This document shows, in pieces, positions 16,777-25,030 of a DNA stretch of 35,340 nt. The stretch spans positions 1-35,340 of the forward strand of contig JAMLHF010000043.1 of NCBI GenBank assembly GCA_023957275.1, read 5' to 3'. Each line of letters opens with the position of its first letter. Position 1 is the stretch's first letter. The notes beneath the pieces were generated by a model. It ran no database searches and was not told where the DNA came from. It saw only the letters and a list, made by a program, of their open reading frames with translations. This stretch comes from Lentimicrobium sp. Its GTDB lineage: Bacteria > Bacteroidota > Bacteroidia > Bacteroidales > Lentimicrobiaceae. The position numbers and the translations under genes were made by a program.

Positions 16777-16857
16777 AAACTGAATAATTTAGCTGATTAA
16801 CAACGGGAAAGGCGTTTTGTTGATAGGCTGCATACCGCATGGGGCAAAAAAGTGTTG

Positions 16858-16990
16858 ACCATAACAGTGACAATAAGACACAATAGATTGTTCTCAGGGA
16901 ATTCAGCATTCAATGATTCAAAACTATGAAATCTCATCAACTTTAAATTAGTGCATGAACCTAATGTGTTCTACTGTGCCTAATGTGGTT
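16858..16990. repeat. gene-less repeat unit 0 of the 17-kb array (degenerate)
   Basis: A degenerate left arm (16858-16886, ending GACACAATAG) and a good right arm (16961-16990, CTAATGTGTTCTACTGTGCC then TAATGTGGTT) enclose about 75 bp of sequence only loosely like the other units. It is probably the oldest or most diverged copy. Confidence 0.55.
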
Positions 16991-17032
16991 CTTTTATTTA
17001 ATAGATTTGGAGAAATATGGCAAGTTTCTTTT

Positions 17033-17663
17033 CACCACAATAGACACAATAGGACACAATAGATCAGGTTAGAAGGCCGGAATGAACATAATCAAAATGA
17101 CTCAATTCTTTAAAATATCATAAACCAATGTTAATACCAAAACCTAATATGTTCTACTCCCGACTACTTTGCCGGGAATAGGGCACAATAGAGCACAATG
17201 AAAAATATTTTAACAGATACAAGATGACACAAAAGTACCTGAATGAGTTAACTCATACCATAATTGGAGCTGCAATTGAGGTTCATAAAGAAATCGGGCC
17301 TGGATTGCTGGAGAGTGTATATGAAAAATGTCTGGCACATATGCTCAAAGAAAAAGGTCTTCATCTGGTAACGCAGCAAAGGGTCCCTCTTATATTCAGG
17401 GGACTGCATCTCGATTGTGATCTTCGCTTTGATCTGATGGTTGAAGATTCCATCATTGTTGAAATAAAAGCTGTTGATGGATTATTGCCAATCCATGAAG
17501 CTCAGTTGCTTACCTACTTAAAGTTGCTTGCAAAGCCCAAAGGAATTCTGATTAATTTTAATTGTATGAATATCTTTAAAGAAGGACAAAAAACCATGGT
17601 TACAGAGCTTTATGCATCATTGCCCAAAGGATACTAATGTGCTCTACTATGCCTAATGTGGTT
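17033..17663 (+). mobile_element. repeat-arm element carrying an intact GxxExxY gene
   Basis: The left arm (17033-17062) is CACCACAATAGACACAATAG plus GACACAATAG, three 8-10 nt words. The right arm (17634-17663) is CTAATGTGCTCTACTATGCC plus TAATGTGGTT, an inverted version of the left. Between lie about 80 bp shared with the gene-less units, a hairpin (CTACTCCCG 17154-17162 with CGGGAATAG 17173-17181, one mismatch), and the gene. The 15-mer CTAATATGTTCTACT at 17144 and CTAATGTGCTCTACT at 17634 are direct repeats exactly 490 bp apart. Deleting that interval gives the neighbouring gene-less units. The right arm overlaps the gene's own stop codon. Confidence 0.65.
17224..17637 (+). CDS. GxxExxY protein (PD-(D/E)XK-like)
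   Basis: 137 residues, intact. The naming motif is G27-L-L-E30-S-V-Y33. Further on, D70 (LRFDLM), E80 and K82 (VEIKAV) match a PD-(D/E)XK nuclease core, and PIHEAQLLTYLKLL (89-102) is typical. Family members are small, widespread and of unknown function; nuclease activity is inferred from the fold family only. The start is ATG at 17224, preceded by an A-rich leader. The TAA stop (17635-17637) is formed by the first bases of the right repeat arm (aCTAATGTG), so gene and arm are physically merged. It is related to, but clearly different from, the frameshifted gene at 7944-8320, so the two were acquired separately or long ago. Confidence 0.92.
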   Translation: MTQKYLNELTHTIIGAAIEVHKEIGPGLLESVYEKCLAHMLKEKGLHLVTQQRVPLIFRGLHLDCDLRFDLMVEDSIIVEIKAVDGLLPIHEAQLLTYLKLLAKPKGILINFNCMNIFKEGQKTMVTELYASLPKGY

Positions 17664-17701
17664 CTTTTCGCTAATTTGGTTGAAGGGCGGGAAGTATTTT
17701 T

Positions 17702-17841
17702 CACCACAATAGACACAGTAGGACACAATAGTTCAAGTTAAAGGGCCGGAATGAATTTTTTAAAATGACTCAATCCTTTAAAATAGCATCAACCAATGTT
17801 AATACTAAAACCTAATGTGCTCTACTGTGCCTAATGTGGTT
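17702..17841. repeat. gene-less repeat unit 2 of the 17-kb array
   Basis: Left arm 17702-17731, right arm 17812-17841, interior of about 80 bp. The interior matches that of the gene-bearing unit (shared words GGCCGGAATGAA, AAATGACTCAAT and CCAATGTTAATAC) but passes straight into the right arm with no gene. The 38-nt linker to the next unit is nearly identical to the one before it. Confidence 0.85.
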
Positions 17842-17879
17842 CTTTTCGATAATTTGGTTGAAGGGCGGGAAGTATTTTT

Positions 17880-18020
17880 CACCACAATAGACACAGTAGG
17901 ACACAATAGTTCAAGTTAAAGGGCCGGAATGAATTTATTTAAAATGACTCAATCCTTTAAAATAGCATCAACCAATGTTAATACTAAAACCTATTGTGCT
18001 CTACTGTGCCTAATGTGGTT
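17880..18020. repeat. gene-less repeat unit 3 of the 17-kb array
   Basis: Left arm 17880-17909, right arm 17991-18020. It is an almost exact copy of unit 2, offset by 178-179 bp, so the pair arose by recent tandem duplication. The array ends here; the 130 bp up to the next gene at 18155 contain no further arm. Confidence 0.85.
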
Positions 18021-18154
18021 ATTTCTTTATTAAGCAGAAGCACCCTTTTCATAAATCTCATTTAGTTGTCATCTTTTTTATCTGAACTTTGCACCTGAGT
18101 TTGGAATGGAGTAACTTTAAACTCTGGTAATCGGGATTATACCAACAAATAGTC

Positions 18155-19252
18155 ATGAAAAAAACAGTTTTACTCTTTGTTATCATTCTTGCCGGTCATT
18201 TATTATTGGCACAGCAATATTTCAACACCCCTGCTGCCACCGGCGATCCTGTGCTGGTGCTGATGAACCCGACCGTAAATAATCTGAAGACGGTGTTTTT
18301 CCTGATCGACAACGGCATTTTTCCGCTGCCGGAGGACTACCGGCTTGTGGGATTTTATCACACCGCCCAGGCGTACGATTTCAGCCAGTCCGCCGGCTTT
18401 ATCCGGGAATCGGGCAGGGAAGGCGTCTTTCTGCATGCCTGTAGCGGATTGCCAGGCCTCCGGCTTTACGGGGAAAACCCGTGCAGCGATGATTTCCGCC
18501 TTGTTTTTGAGAATTCAGCGGGCGTTATTTTCTTCGGTGGCCCCGATATCCCCCCGGCGTTTTACGGGGAGGAAACCAATCTGCTGACGGCGATCACCGA
18601 TTATCACCGCCATGCTTTTGAAGCTTCCTTTCTGTTTCATCTGACCGGCGGTTTTCAGGATGATGCGTTCACCCCCCTGCTGGAACAAAAACCCGATTTT
18701 TTGGTAATGGGCATCTGCCTGGGCATGCAAACCATGAATATAGCTGCCGGGGGTACCATGATTCAGGACATCCCGACGGAAATATACCAATTAACCACCG
18801 CTGAGCAGGTCCTGGCCATGGAACAGGACAATCGGCACCGCAATTACCATACGCAGTTCGGGCTTGACGATGCGCTGATGTGGGGAAGTTTTCACCGGAT
18901 TAAAATTACCCGTCCCGAAAAACTGAAGTTTCTCACTGCAGGCTCTGCCCCGCACCCGGGCGTGCTGAGCAGTCATCACCAGGCCGTTGAAAAGGCCGGC
19001 AAAGGGCTGGAGGTGGTTGCTACTTCCATGGACGGAAAAATTCCCGAGATTCTTCTGCACAGCCGTTATCCGAACGTAATTGGTTTTCAGTTTCATCCGG
19101 AGCCGGCACTTCTGTATAAACCGGATGAGAAGCTGAAGTTTGATCCGGGCAAACCGGCCGCAATGTCATTTATTGACCTTTATCCGGAGGCGGAAGGAGA
19201 AACGTTCAACCGCAATATATGGAAATGGGCCGCCGATCGCTTGTCGCGTTGA
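18155..19252 (+). CDS. exported peptidase C26/class I glutamine amidotransferase-like protein
   Basis: 365 residues with a clear signal peptide (KKTVLLFVIILAGHLLLAQ, cleavage near residue 19-20). The mature part is a class I amidotransferase fold like gamma-glutamyl-gamma-aminobutyrate hydrolases: GGPDIPP (128-134), the nucleophile elbow GICLGM with C188, and GFQFHPE with H314 and E316, making the triad C188-H314-E316. SSHHQAVEKAGKGLEV (272-287) is also typical of C26. Most C26 enzymes are cytoplasmic, so export is unusual; it may act on gamma-glutamyl compounds or peptides in the periplasm. The substrate is unknown. It follows the repeat array and converges on butyrate kinase. Confidence 0.85.
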   Translation: MKKTVLLFVIILAGHLLLAQQYFNTPAATGDPVLVLMNPTVNNLKTVFFLIDNGIFPLPEDYRLVGFYHTAQAYDFSQSAGFIRESGREGVFLHACSGLPGLRLYGENPCSDDFRLVFENSAGVIFFGGPDIPPAFYGEETNLLTAITDYHRHAFEASFLFHLTGGFQDDAFTPLLEQKPDFLVMGICLGMQTMNIAAGGTMIQDIPTEIYQLTTAEQVLAMEQDNRHRNYHTQFGLDDALMWGSFHRIKITRPEKLKFLTAGSAPHPGVLSSHHQAVEKAGKGLEVVATSMDGKIPEILLHSRYPNVIGFQFHPEPALLYKPDEKLKFDPGKPAAMSFIDLYPEAEGETFNRNIWKWAADRLSR

Positions 19253-19270
19253 AAAGACGAAGTTCCCGGC

Positions 19271-19308
19271 ATAAAAAGCGGTGTATCCAGAGAATGAATA
19301 CACCGCTT
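19271..19308 (-). terminator. rho-independent terminator after butyrate kinase
   Basis: A perfect 11-bp stem, AAGCGGTGTAT (19276-19286) with ATACACCGCTT (19298-19308) and an 11-nt loop. Read on the minus strand the stem is followed by TTTTTAT, a good U-tract 45 bp after the buk stop. On the plus strand it is followed by CTTGT, so it may act weakly there as well for the C26 gene. Confidence 0.8.
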
Positions 19309-19352
19309 CTTGTAAGATGCAGCTCAAATTGAGCCGAATCCGGCTTATGCTA

Positions 19353-20426
19353 TTAATACTCTTTTACTTCAATTTCACCTTTCAGCACCATCAGTCCGTT
19401 GACGGCGAGGGCCCGCATTTCGTCTTCGCCGGGATAGACATGAACCGGTCCGATTTTGTACACGCGTTCGATCACCTGGTTAACAAACCATTTGCCGTGG
19501 GCGATGCCGCCGGTGATCAGGATTCCGTCAACCTCACCCTTGAGCACCGTACTCATGGCGCCGATGGCTTTGGCCACCTGAAAGGCCATGGCTTCGAAGA
19601 TAAACTTTGCATATTCATCGCCGGCCATTGCCCGTTGCTCCACCTCGTAAGCGCTGTTGGTGCCCAGGAAGGCGGCCAGTCCGCCTTTGCCCTTGATCAT
19701 CGTAAGGATTTCCTTCTGGGTATATTTACCGCTGAAGCAAAGTCTGACAAGATCGGCAGATGGCAGGGTGCCGCTGCGTTCGGGCGAAAACGGGCCTTCC
19801 CCGTCGAGTGCCTGATTTACGTCAACCACCTGACCCTTACGGTGCGCGCCCACGCTGATGCCGCCCCCAAGGTGGACCACAATCAGGTTAAGGTCTTCGT
19901 ATTTCCGCATAATGGATTTGGCATGCTGGCGGGCAATGGCTTTCTGGTTCAGGGCATGGAAAATCGATTTGCGGGCAAATTCGGGATGTCCCGATACCCT
20001 TGCATGCGGCTCCAGTTCATCAACCACCACCGGGTCGGCAATGAAAGCCCGGGCGTTGGGCAGGCTCTTTGCAATATCATCGGCAATAAATCCGCCGAGG
20101 TTGCTGGCATGCTCGCCCATCGGACTGTTGGCCATATCGTGCTTCATGGCTTCATTGACCTCGTAAACCCCGGAGGGGATGGGTTTGGTAAGCCCGCCCC
20201 GGCCAACCACCGCCCTGATGCTGTCCATCTCTATGCCGGCTTCTTCCAGTTGCTTATAAATGATCTCCTTCCGGAAATTATACTGATCCGTGATCTTATC
20301 AAAACCGGAAAGCTCTTCGGTTGAATGGGTGATAGTACGCACAAAAACCGGATTGGCGCCATTAAATACGGCAATCTTGGTACTTGTTGAGCCCGGATTG
20401 ATGGCTAAAATCCTGAATTCTTCCAT
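19353..20426 (-). CDS. buk: butyrate kinase
   Basis: 357 residues, the normal length of the acetate/butyrate kinase family member Buk. The phosphate-binding N-terminus reads AINPGSTSTK (8-17), and VHLGGGISVGAH and GTLPSAD are typical. It converts butyryl phosphate and ADP to butyrate and ATP, or the reverse. Isobutyrate and isovalerate kinases share this fold, so branched-chain acids are possible substrates. It lies 20 bp after the ptb gene and is surely co-transcribed with it. In this genome the pair may release or activate short- or branched-chain acids, which could feed the leucine/isovalerate operon 6 kb away; that link is an inference. Confidence 0.95.
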   Translation of the reverse strand: MEEFRILAINPGSTSTKIAVFNGANPVFVRTITHSTEELSGFDKITDQYNFRKEIIYKQLEEAGIEMDSIRAVVGRGGLTKPIPSGVYEVNEAMKHDMANSPMGEHASNLGGFIADDIAKSLPNARAFIADPVVVDELEPHARVSGHPEFARKSIFHALNQKAIARQHAKSIMRKYEDLNLIVVHLGGGISVGAHRKGQVVDVNQALDGEGPFSPERSGTLPSADLVRLCFSGKYTQKEILTMIKGKGGLAAFLGTNSAYEVEQRAMAGDEYAKFIFEAMAFQVAKAIGAMSTVLKGEVDGILITGGIAHGKWFVNQVIERVYKIGPVHVYPGEDEMRALAVNGLMVLKGEIEVKEY

Positions 20427-20446
20427 GTCGGATAGTTTAAGGCGGT

Positions 20447-21352
20447 TTACTTCGCGATCAGCGCTGCCAGCGCAATGCTGTAGAGTTTTGTAAGGGCGCT
20501 GTCGCCGCGCGATGACAACACGCAGGGAACACGGGCGCCTGCAACAAATGCGCCCAGTTCGGCCTTTGCAAGCTTGGTATTGGCTTTATAGAAAACATTT
20601 CCCGATTCGATATTGGGGAAGAGCAGGCAGTCGGCGTCCCCGGCAACGGGTCCGGAGAGTTTCTTGATCTGCGCGGATTCCTTGTCGATGGCTGCATCCA
20701 GCGCCAGCGGGCCATCCACATAGGCACCGCTGATCTGACCACGGTCGGCCATCTTCGACAGCAACGCTGCTTCGGCACACGAAGGGATGCCCGGCAAAAC
20801 CTGTTCCGAAGCGCTGATAACGGCCACTTTCGGCTTTTCTATGCCAAGCGCCTTGGCGGTATTTACCAGATAGTTCAGGATGGCAACTTTTTGCTTGAAC
20901 TCCGGCAGGGGGATTATGGCGACGTCGCCCACAATCATAAGCTTTTCGTAGTTCGGGTTCTCAATCACGGTAACGTGGCTGAGGATTGCGCCCGGATCCA
21001 TCAGTCCATTCTCTTTGTTCAGAATGGCTTTCATGTATTTGTCGGTGCTTACCAACCCTTTCATCAGCAGCTCACCTTCCCCGTCGTTGATCAGCTTTAC
21101 GGCAACGGCGGCAGCTTTTCCTTCGTTGGGCTCGTGCACCAGGCGGAATTTTTCGGGATTTATATTTAACTGCCCGCATACCTGCAGCATGGTTTCTTTA
21201 TCGCCCACAAGCGTCCCTTCAACAATGCCCTTGTCAACAGCCTCACTCACAGCCTCAATGGTATGTGAATCATTTGCATAGGCCGCTACCAGCCTTTTTT
21301 TGCTTTTCGACTTCAGGACTTCAAACATCTGGTCCAGTTTCGTTATTGCCAT
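20447..21352 (-). CDS. ptb: phosphate butyryltransferase
   Basis: 301 residues. It exchanges CoA and phosphate on butyryl groups (butyryl-CoA plus phosphate to butyryl phosphate plus CoA). Family traits are LMKGLVSTDKYMKAILNKE in the first half, the PNYEKLMIVGDVAI stretch, and the C-terminal DCLLFPNIESGN and GARVPCVLSSRGDS. It is first in a two-gene operon with buk. Its start has one of the few clear Shine-Dalgarno sites in the window (GGAGG, 5 nt before the ATG). Phosphate acetyltransferase shares the fold, but the neighbour and the length fit Ptb. Confidence 0.95.
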   Translation of the reverse strand: MAITKLDQMFEVLKSKSKKRLVAAYANDSHTIEAVSEAVDKGIVEGTLVGDKETMLQVCGQLNINPEKFRLVHEPNEGKAAAVAVKLINDGEGELLMKGLVSTDKYMKAILNKENGLMDPGAILSHVTVIENPNYEKLMIVGDVAIIPLPEFKQKVAILNYLVNTAKALGIEKPKVAVISASEQVLPGIPSCAEAALLSKMADRGQISGAYVDGPLALDAAIDKESAQIKKLSGPVAGDADCLLFPNIESGNVFYKANTKLAKAELGAFVAGARVPCVLSSRGDSALTKLYSIALAALIAK

Positions 21353-21357
21353 GTAAT

Positions 21358-21362
21358 CCTCC
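21358..21362 (-). promoter_or_regulatory. ribosome binding site of ptb
   Basis: GGAGG on the minus strand, 5 nt upstream of the ATG at 21352. It is notable because most genes here lack a recognisable site, and it confirms the start. Confidence 0.7.
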
Positions 21363-21426
21363 GTTTAATGGTTTGGTTGGTTATGTAAAAATATTGATAA
21401 TGCGATACTTGCAACTGAAATCTGTG

Positions 21427-21434
21427 CAAAATTA
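21427..21434 (-). promoter_or_regulatory. possible promoter -7 box of ptb-buk
   Basis: TAATTTTG on the minus strand matches the Bacteroidota consensus TAnnTTTG, about 75 bp before the ptb start. A TTG lies 23 bp further upstream, slightly longer than the usual 19-21. Confidence 0.4.
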
Positions 21435-21608
21435 CCAATTCTGTGTTAATTTACTAACAATAATCGGTTCATCGTCCAAAAGATTTTTTTCCGGTACCTG
21501 CCGGATTGACAGAACCTTTTTTCCGGAATTGCCGTTTAAACTATCCGCTGAAATTCCAGGATTATACCTGAATTGAAATTCACCTGACAATTATTCCGCC
21601 GGGTTTGA

Positions 21609-21616
21609 TAATTTTG
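21609..21616 (+). promoter_or_regulatory. possible promoter -7 box of lnt
   Basis: TAATTTTG matches TAnnTTTG and ends 20 bp before the ATG at 21637, which would give a short leader. No TTG lies at the expected -33 distance. Confidence 0.3.
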
Positions 21617-21636
21617 CCTGAACAGATCCCCGATTC

Positions 21637-23262
21637 ATGAAAAAGCCTCCGTTTCTCTCATTTTATTCCCTGATTTCAGGATTGTTATTCTCCCTGGCCT
21701 GGCCGGCCAATGGGTTCCCGCCCCTGCTGTTTTTGGCTTTTGTCCCCCTGCTGCTGATGGAGGGTTACTTCCTGTCGAACAGAAGCAACAATCATTCTTT
21801 CGGGATTTTCTTCCGGGTATGGCCTGCATTCATTATCTGGAACGGCCTCACCACCTGGTGGATTTACAATTCCACCTTCTTCGGGGTAACCATGGCAGTG
21901 CTGATCAACTCGGTGTTTATGTCGCTTACCTTCTGGCTGTTTCATTTTATGCGCCGCCGGCTTAAAAATCCTTCGCAGGGATACCTCGGATTAATTTTTG
22001 CCTGGATATCCTTCGAATTCCTTCACCACCACTGGGATCTGAACTGGCCGTGGCTGAGTCTCGGAAACGGATTTTCGGCCTGGCCTTCGTGGATGCAGTG
22101 GTACGAATTTACCGGCATGTTCGGCGGAAGCCTGTGGGTACTCGTGATCAATATACTTGTTTATAAAGTCATACAGTCGTGGCTTGATGGAACATCTTTA
22201 AAGATTGCGTTCCGGAAGTTGTGGCTGCCTGTTGCGGTGATGGCGCTGCCGCTGGCGGTTTCGCTGCTGATGTATTACACTTACCGCGAGAAAACAGCCC
22301 CTGTTGATGTGGTGGTGGTTCAGCCCAACATCGATCCGTATGAGGAACAATATGAGCTGCCGGCCGATTTAGTTATAGAACATGCCACCAAACTGGCGCT
22401 CACCAAGGCCGACAGCCTCACCGATTTTGTTGTTTTTCCCGAATCCATGGTTCAGCCCAACTGGTCGTCGGGTTTAATGATCTGGGAGAACGATCTTGAT
22501 AATCATCCCACCATCAATATGTTCCGCAACGGGCTGCTGAAAGAACTCCCTCAGGCTGGCATCGTGGTGGGATACTCTACCTACCGCTCCTATGAGCCCG
22601 GAGAAGCGATTCCCTCTACCGCCAGAAAATTCAAAAACAGCGAAGGATATTACGATGCATTTAACACTGCATTCCTTTTCAGAAACTATCCCGACCTGCA
22701 GCGCACCCACAAATCGAAGCTTACCCCCGGGGTGGAGCTGATGCCTTTCCCCTGGCTGCTGAAGCCGCTGGGCGATTTTGCCATTGATTTGGGCGGAACG
22801 GTCGGTCAACTCGGAACCGATCCCGAAAGAATCCCTTTCACCATCAACGACACCTTAAAGATCTCCCCGGTAATCTGTTATGAATCGGTTTACGGGGAAT
22901 TTGTGGCCGGGTTTGTGCGCAACGGCTCCAATATGATTTTTGTTATCACCAACGACGGCTGGTGGGGCAATACCGCCGGGCACCGGCAGCATGCGCTGTT
23001 TTCATCGGTAAGGGCCATCGAAACCCGGCGCAGCGTGGCCCGTTCGGCCAACACAGGTATATCATGTTTTGTAAACCAGCGGGGCGATATACTGCAACCC
23101 ACCCCCTACTGGGAAACCGCAGTAATCAGGCAGAAAATAAATGCCAATGATAAAATTACATTATATGTGCGCTACGGCGATTACATTGCCCGTGGCTCGG
23201 TGCTGGGCCTGGTGTTGTTGTTACTGATTGCTGTTAGCGGGAGGTTGCAGGGTAAGAAGTAA
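21637..23262 (+). CDS. lnt: apolipoprotein N-acyltransferase
   Basis: 541-residue inner-membrane enzyme that adds the third acyl chain to the N-terminal cysteine of lipoproteins. Several membrane helices fill residues 1-215 (for example FYSLISGLLFSLAWPANGF, PPLLFLAFVPLLLMEG and LWLPVAVMALPLAVSLLMYY). A nitrilase-like periplasmic domain follows, and a final helix spans about 520-535 (SVLGLVLLLLIAVSG). The nitrilase triad is visible: E269 in FPES, K359 in THKSKLTPGVE (K three before L, as in KxxLxPxxE) and C414 in PVICYES. WPWLSLGN (138-145) is also a family element. Length and order are normal. It stands alone, divergent from ptb. Confidence 0.95.
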   Translation: MKKPPFLSFYSLISGLLFSLAWPANGFPPLLFLAFVPLLLMEGYFLSNRSNNHSFGIFFRVWPAFIIWNGLTTWWIYNSTFFGVTMAVLINSVFMSLTFWLFHFMRRRLKNPSQGYLGLIFAWISFEFLHHHWDLNWPWLSLGNGFSAWPSWMQWYEFTGMFGGSLWVLVINILVYKVIQSWLDGTSLKIAFRKLWLPVAVMALPLAVSLLMYYTYREKTAPVDVVVVQPNIDPYEEQYELPADLVIEHATKLALTKADSLTDFVVFPESMVQPNWSSGLMIWENDLDNHPTINMFRNGLLKELPQAGIVVGYSTYRSYEPGEAIPSTARKFKNSEGYYDAFNTAFLFRNYPDLQRTHKSKLTPGVELMPFPWLLKPLGDFAIDLGGTVGQLGTDPERIPFTINDTLKISPVICYESVYGEFVAGFVRNGSNMIFVITNDGWWGNTAGHRQHALFSSVRAIETRRSVARSANTGISCFVNQRGDILQPTPYWETAVIRQKINANDKITLYVRYGDYIARGSVLGLVLLLLIAVSGRLQGKK

Positions 23263-23314
23263 TTATAGCATTTAAAAACGGTTAAAGGATACAACTTCTG
23301 ACCAATGACAATGG

Positions 23315-23330
23315 CCTGTATCTATACAGG
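23315..23330. terminator. small hairpin between convergent genes
   Basis: CCTGTA (23315-23320) and TACAGG (23325-23330) form a 6-bp stem with a TCTA loop, between the lnt stop (23262) and the stop at 23343. It lacks a U-tract on either strand, so termination is only a possibility. Confidence 0.3.
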
Positions 23331-23342
23331 GCTGCCAAGTTG

Positions 23343-25013
23343 TTATTTTATGGTCAGAATTTTACTTGTGATCACATCCCCGGATTTAAGTGATAATAGG
23401 TAAATTCCGGAGGCTAATCCTACGAGATTTATTTTAAAAGGAAGTTCACAATTGAAGTAATTTCGTAGAATTCTACCATCGGTTGTTGTTATGTTGATTT
23501 GTTCAGCAACCACCGGGTTACTTGCTTGTAAAGTACAAGAATTTTCTGCAGGATTTGGGAAAACATTCATGTCAAAATCCAATGGACCAACTACACCTGG
23601 AGCCGCCATTGCTTCATTTTTTAACTGAAGTTTTTTCAAGCCAATAAAAAAATCAATAAAACCACCTTCACCATTTTTTTGATATGGAGTCTGGGATGAA
23701 GAAAGATAATTGCCACAAACCAGGTATTCGGATTTATCTATTGGGAGAACAGCCTTTATGATTCCAGGGGTACTGACCAGAATTTCATTGATTTTCCCCA
23801 GATTATCATGCAAAGCAACGTATGAATTAAACCATTTTCCATCAGGGATCAAATCATTCCCTGCAACATTAATCCTGGTGGAAAAAACATCCGTGGAAAA
23901 GTATTGATTGTTCCTGAACCTTGAAAACTTTGTACCTCCCGGGAATGCAGGGCTATTGTTATTTGCTGTCCAGGAAATACTTCCATCCGGACTTAACTTA
24001 CTGTAATAAGTTCTTTGATCCCTGATTTCAGAATTGATATCAAAAGTTTTGAATTCCGGAATATTTCCATATTTTCCTGAAATCAACATAGATCCATCTT
24101 CTTCCACATCAAGAGATTCGATCATTTCATTATTGTCACTGCTAAACTTATGTTGCCACTCTAAGATTCCATCAGTTGTAAGACATTGAACAATAAAATC
24201 CTTATTTCCGGAAACAGAGTGGTATTCAGAGCCCATAAGAAGATCAGAACTGTATTCAACCGCGTAATAAATCCTGTCTGAGCTGACTCTTATCAGAGTT
24301 TTATCGGCTTTGCCTATATCACGGCGGATCCATTTCAAATCGCCTACAGCATTAAGACCTGCGATAAAGGGAGTAGTGCCGGGCCCTTCATATTCAGAAC
24401 CTTTGTAATCATCAATTGCCGGGGCCTGAATAAAAGTTCCTGTCAGAAAACCTGTAAGGTAGATGTTATTCTCCTCATCAATATCCATATCATAAAGATA
24501 ATCATGTTGTTCGCTGCCAAAACTCTTCACCCAAAGAAGCGCCCCCTCCTGAGAATATTTGGCAATGAAAATATCGGTGTTCCCGGGTCCTTTGAGCAGT
24601 TTTCCGTTAAAATCTGCCTCCCACATAAAACAACCTGTAACGATAACATTACCATCACTGTCTATCGCGATCTTTTTAGCATACTCCGAGATAATCAGAT
24701 TTTCAGAATACGACCCTCCAGCCTGTTGAGCCCATAAAAGATTTCCTTTGTTGCTGAATTTCGCGATCAGGATATCGTTGTCACCTTTTGATTTCAACTT
24801 TATACCATCCAGATCGATTTCATCCTGAAAATAACCGGCGACGTATAGATTTCCTTGAGTATCATTACATGCGCTGTTTATTTCATCGGCTCCTTTACTG
24901 CCAAACGCTCTGATCCATTCCCAATCTGATGCCTGGGGTAATGCAATCATCGGTAAAAATGAAAAGCATACTAAAATGACACAAATGGCATTTCTATTCA
25001 GTATTTTTATCAT
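23343..25013 (-). CDS. secreted SBBP-like beta-propeller protein with T9SS sorting domain
   Basis: 556 residues. An N-terminal signal segment (MIKILNRNAICVILVCFSFLP) is followed by repeats of the SBBP type: a D-x-x-GNLYVAGYF or GNVIVTGCF or NNIYLTGFL strand, then DILIAKFS or DIFIAKYS, then G-x-LLWVKSFG. These build a beta-propeller usually found on surface proteins. The last 80 residues start at MNVFPNPAENSC and end ASGIYLLSLKSGDVITSKILTIK in two parts, a standard type A T9SS sorting domain. It starts 17 bp after the 1722-residue gene and is probably the last gene of a six-gene secreted-protein operon. The ligand or role is unknown. Confidence 0.88.
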   Translation of the reverse strand: MIKILNRNAICVILVCFSFLPMIALPQASDWEWIRAFGSKGADEINSACNDTQGNLYVAGYFQDEIDLDGIKLKSKGDNDILIAKFSNKGNLLWAQQAGGSYSENLIISEYAKKIAIDSDGNVIVTGCFMWEADFNGKLLKGPGNTDIFIAKYSQEGALLWVKSFGSEQHDYLYDMDIDEENNIYLTGFLTGTFIQAPAIDDYKGSEYEGPGTTPFIAGLNAVGDLKWIRRDIGKADKTLIRVSSDRIYYAVEYSSDLLMGSEYHSVSGNKDFIVQCLTTDGILEWQHKFSSDNNEMIESLDVEEDGSMLISGKYGNIPEFKTFDINSEIRDQRTYYSKLSPDGSISWTANNNSPAFPGGTKFSRFRNNQYFSTDVFSTRINVAGNDLIPDGKWFNSYVALHDNLGKINEILVSTPGIIKAVLPIDKSEYLVCGNYLSSSQTPYQKNGEGGFIDFFIGLKKLQLKNEAMAAPGVVGPLDFDMNVFPNPAENSCTLQASNPVVAEQINITTTDGRILRNYFNCELPFKINLVGLASGIYLLSLKSGDVITSKILTIK

Positions 25014-25030
25014 GGTTATTACGTGTTTAG

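Noticed and set aside
16858-18020. CRISPR-like array of repeats
   Set aside because: The period is about 178 bp, the sequence between arms is conserved rather than variable, and no cas genes are near.
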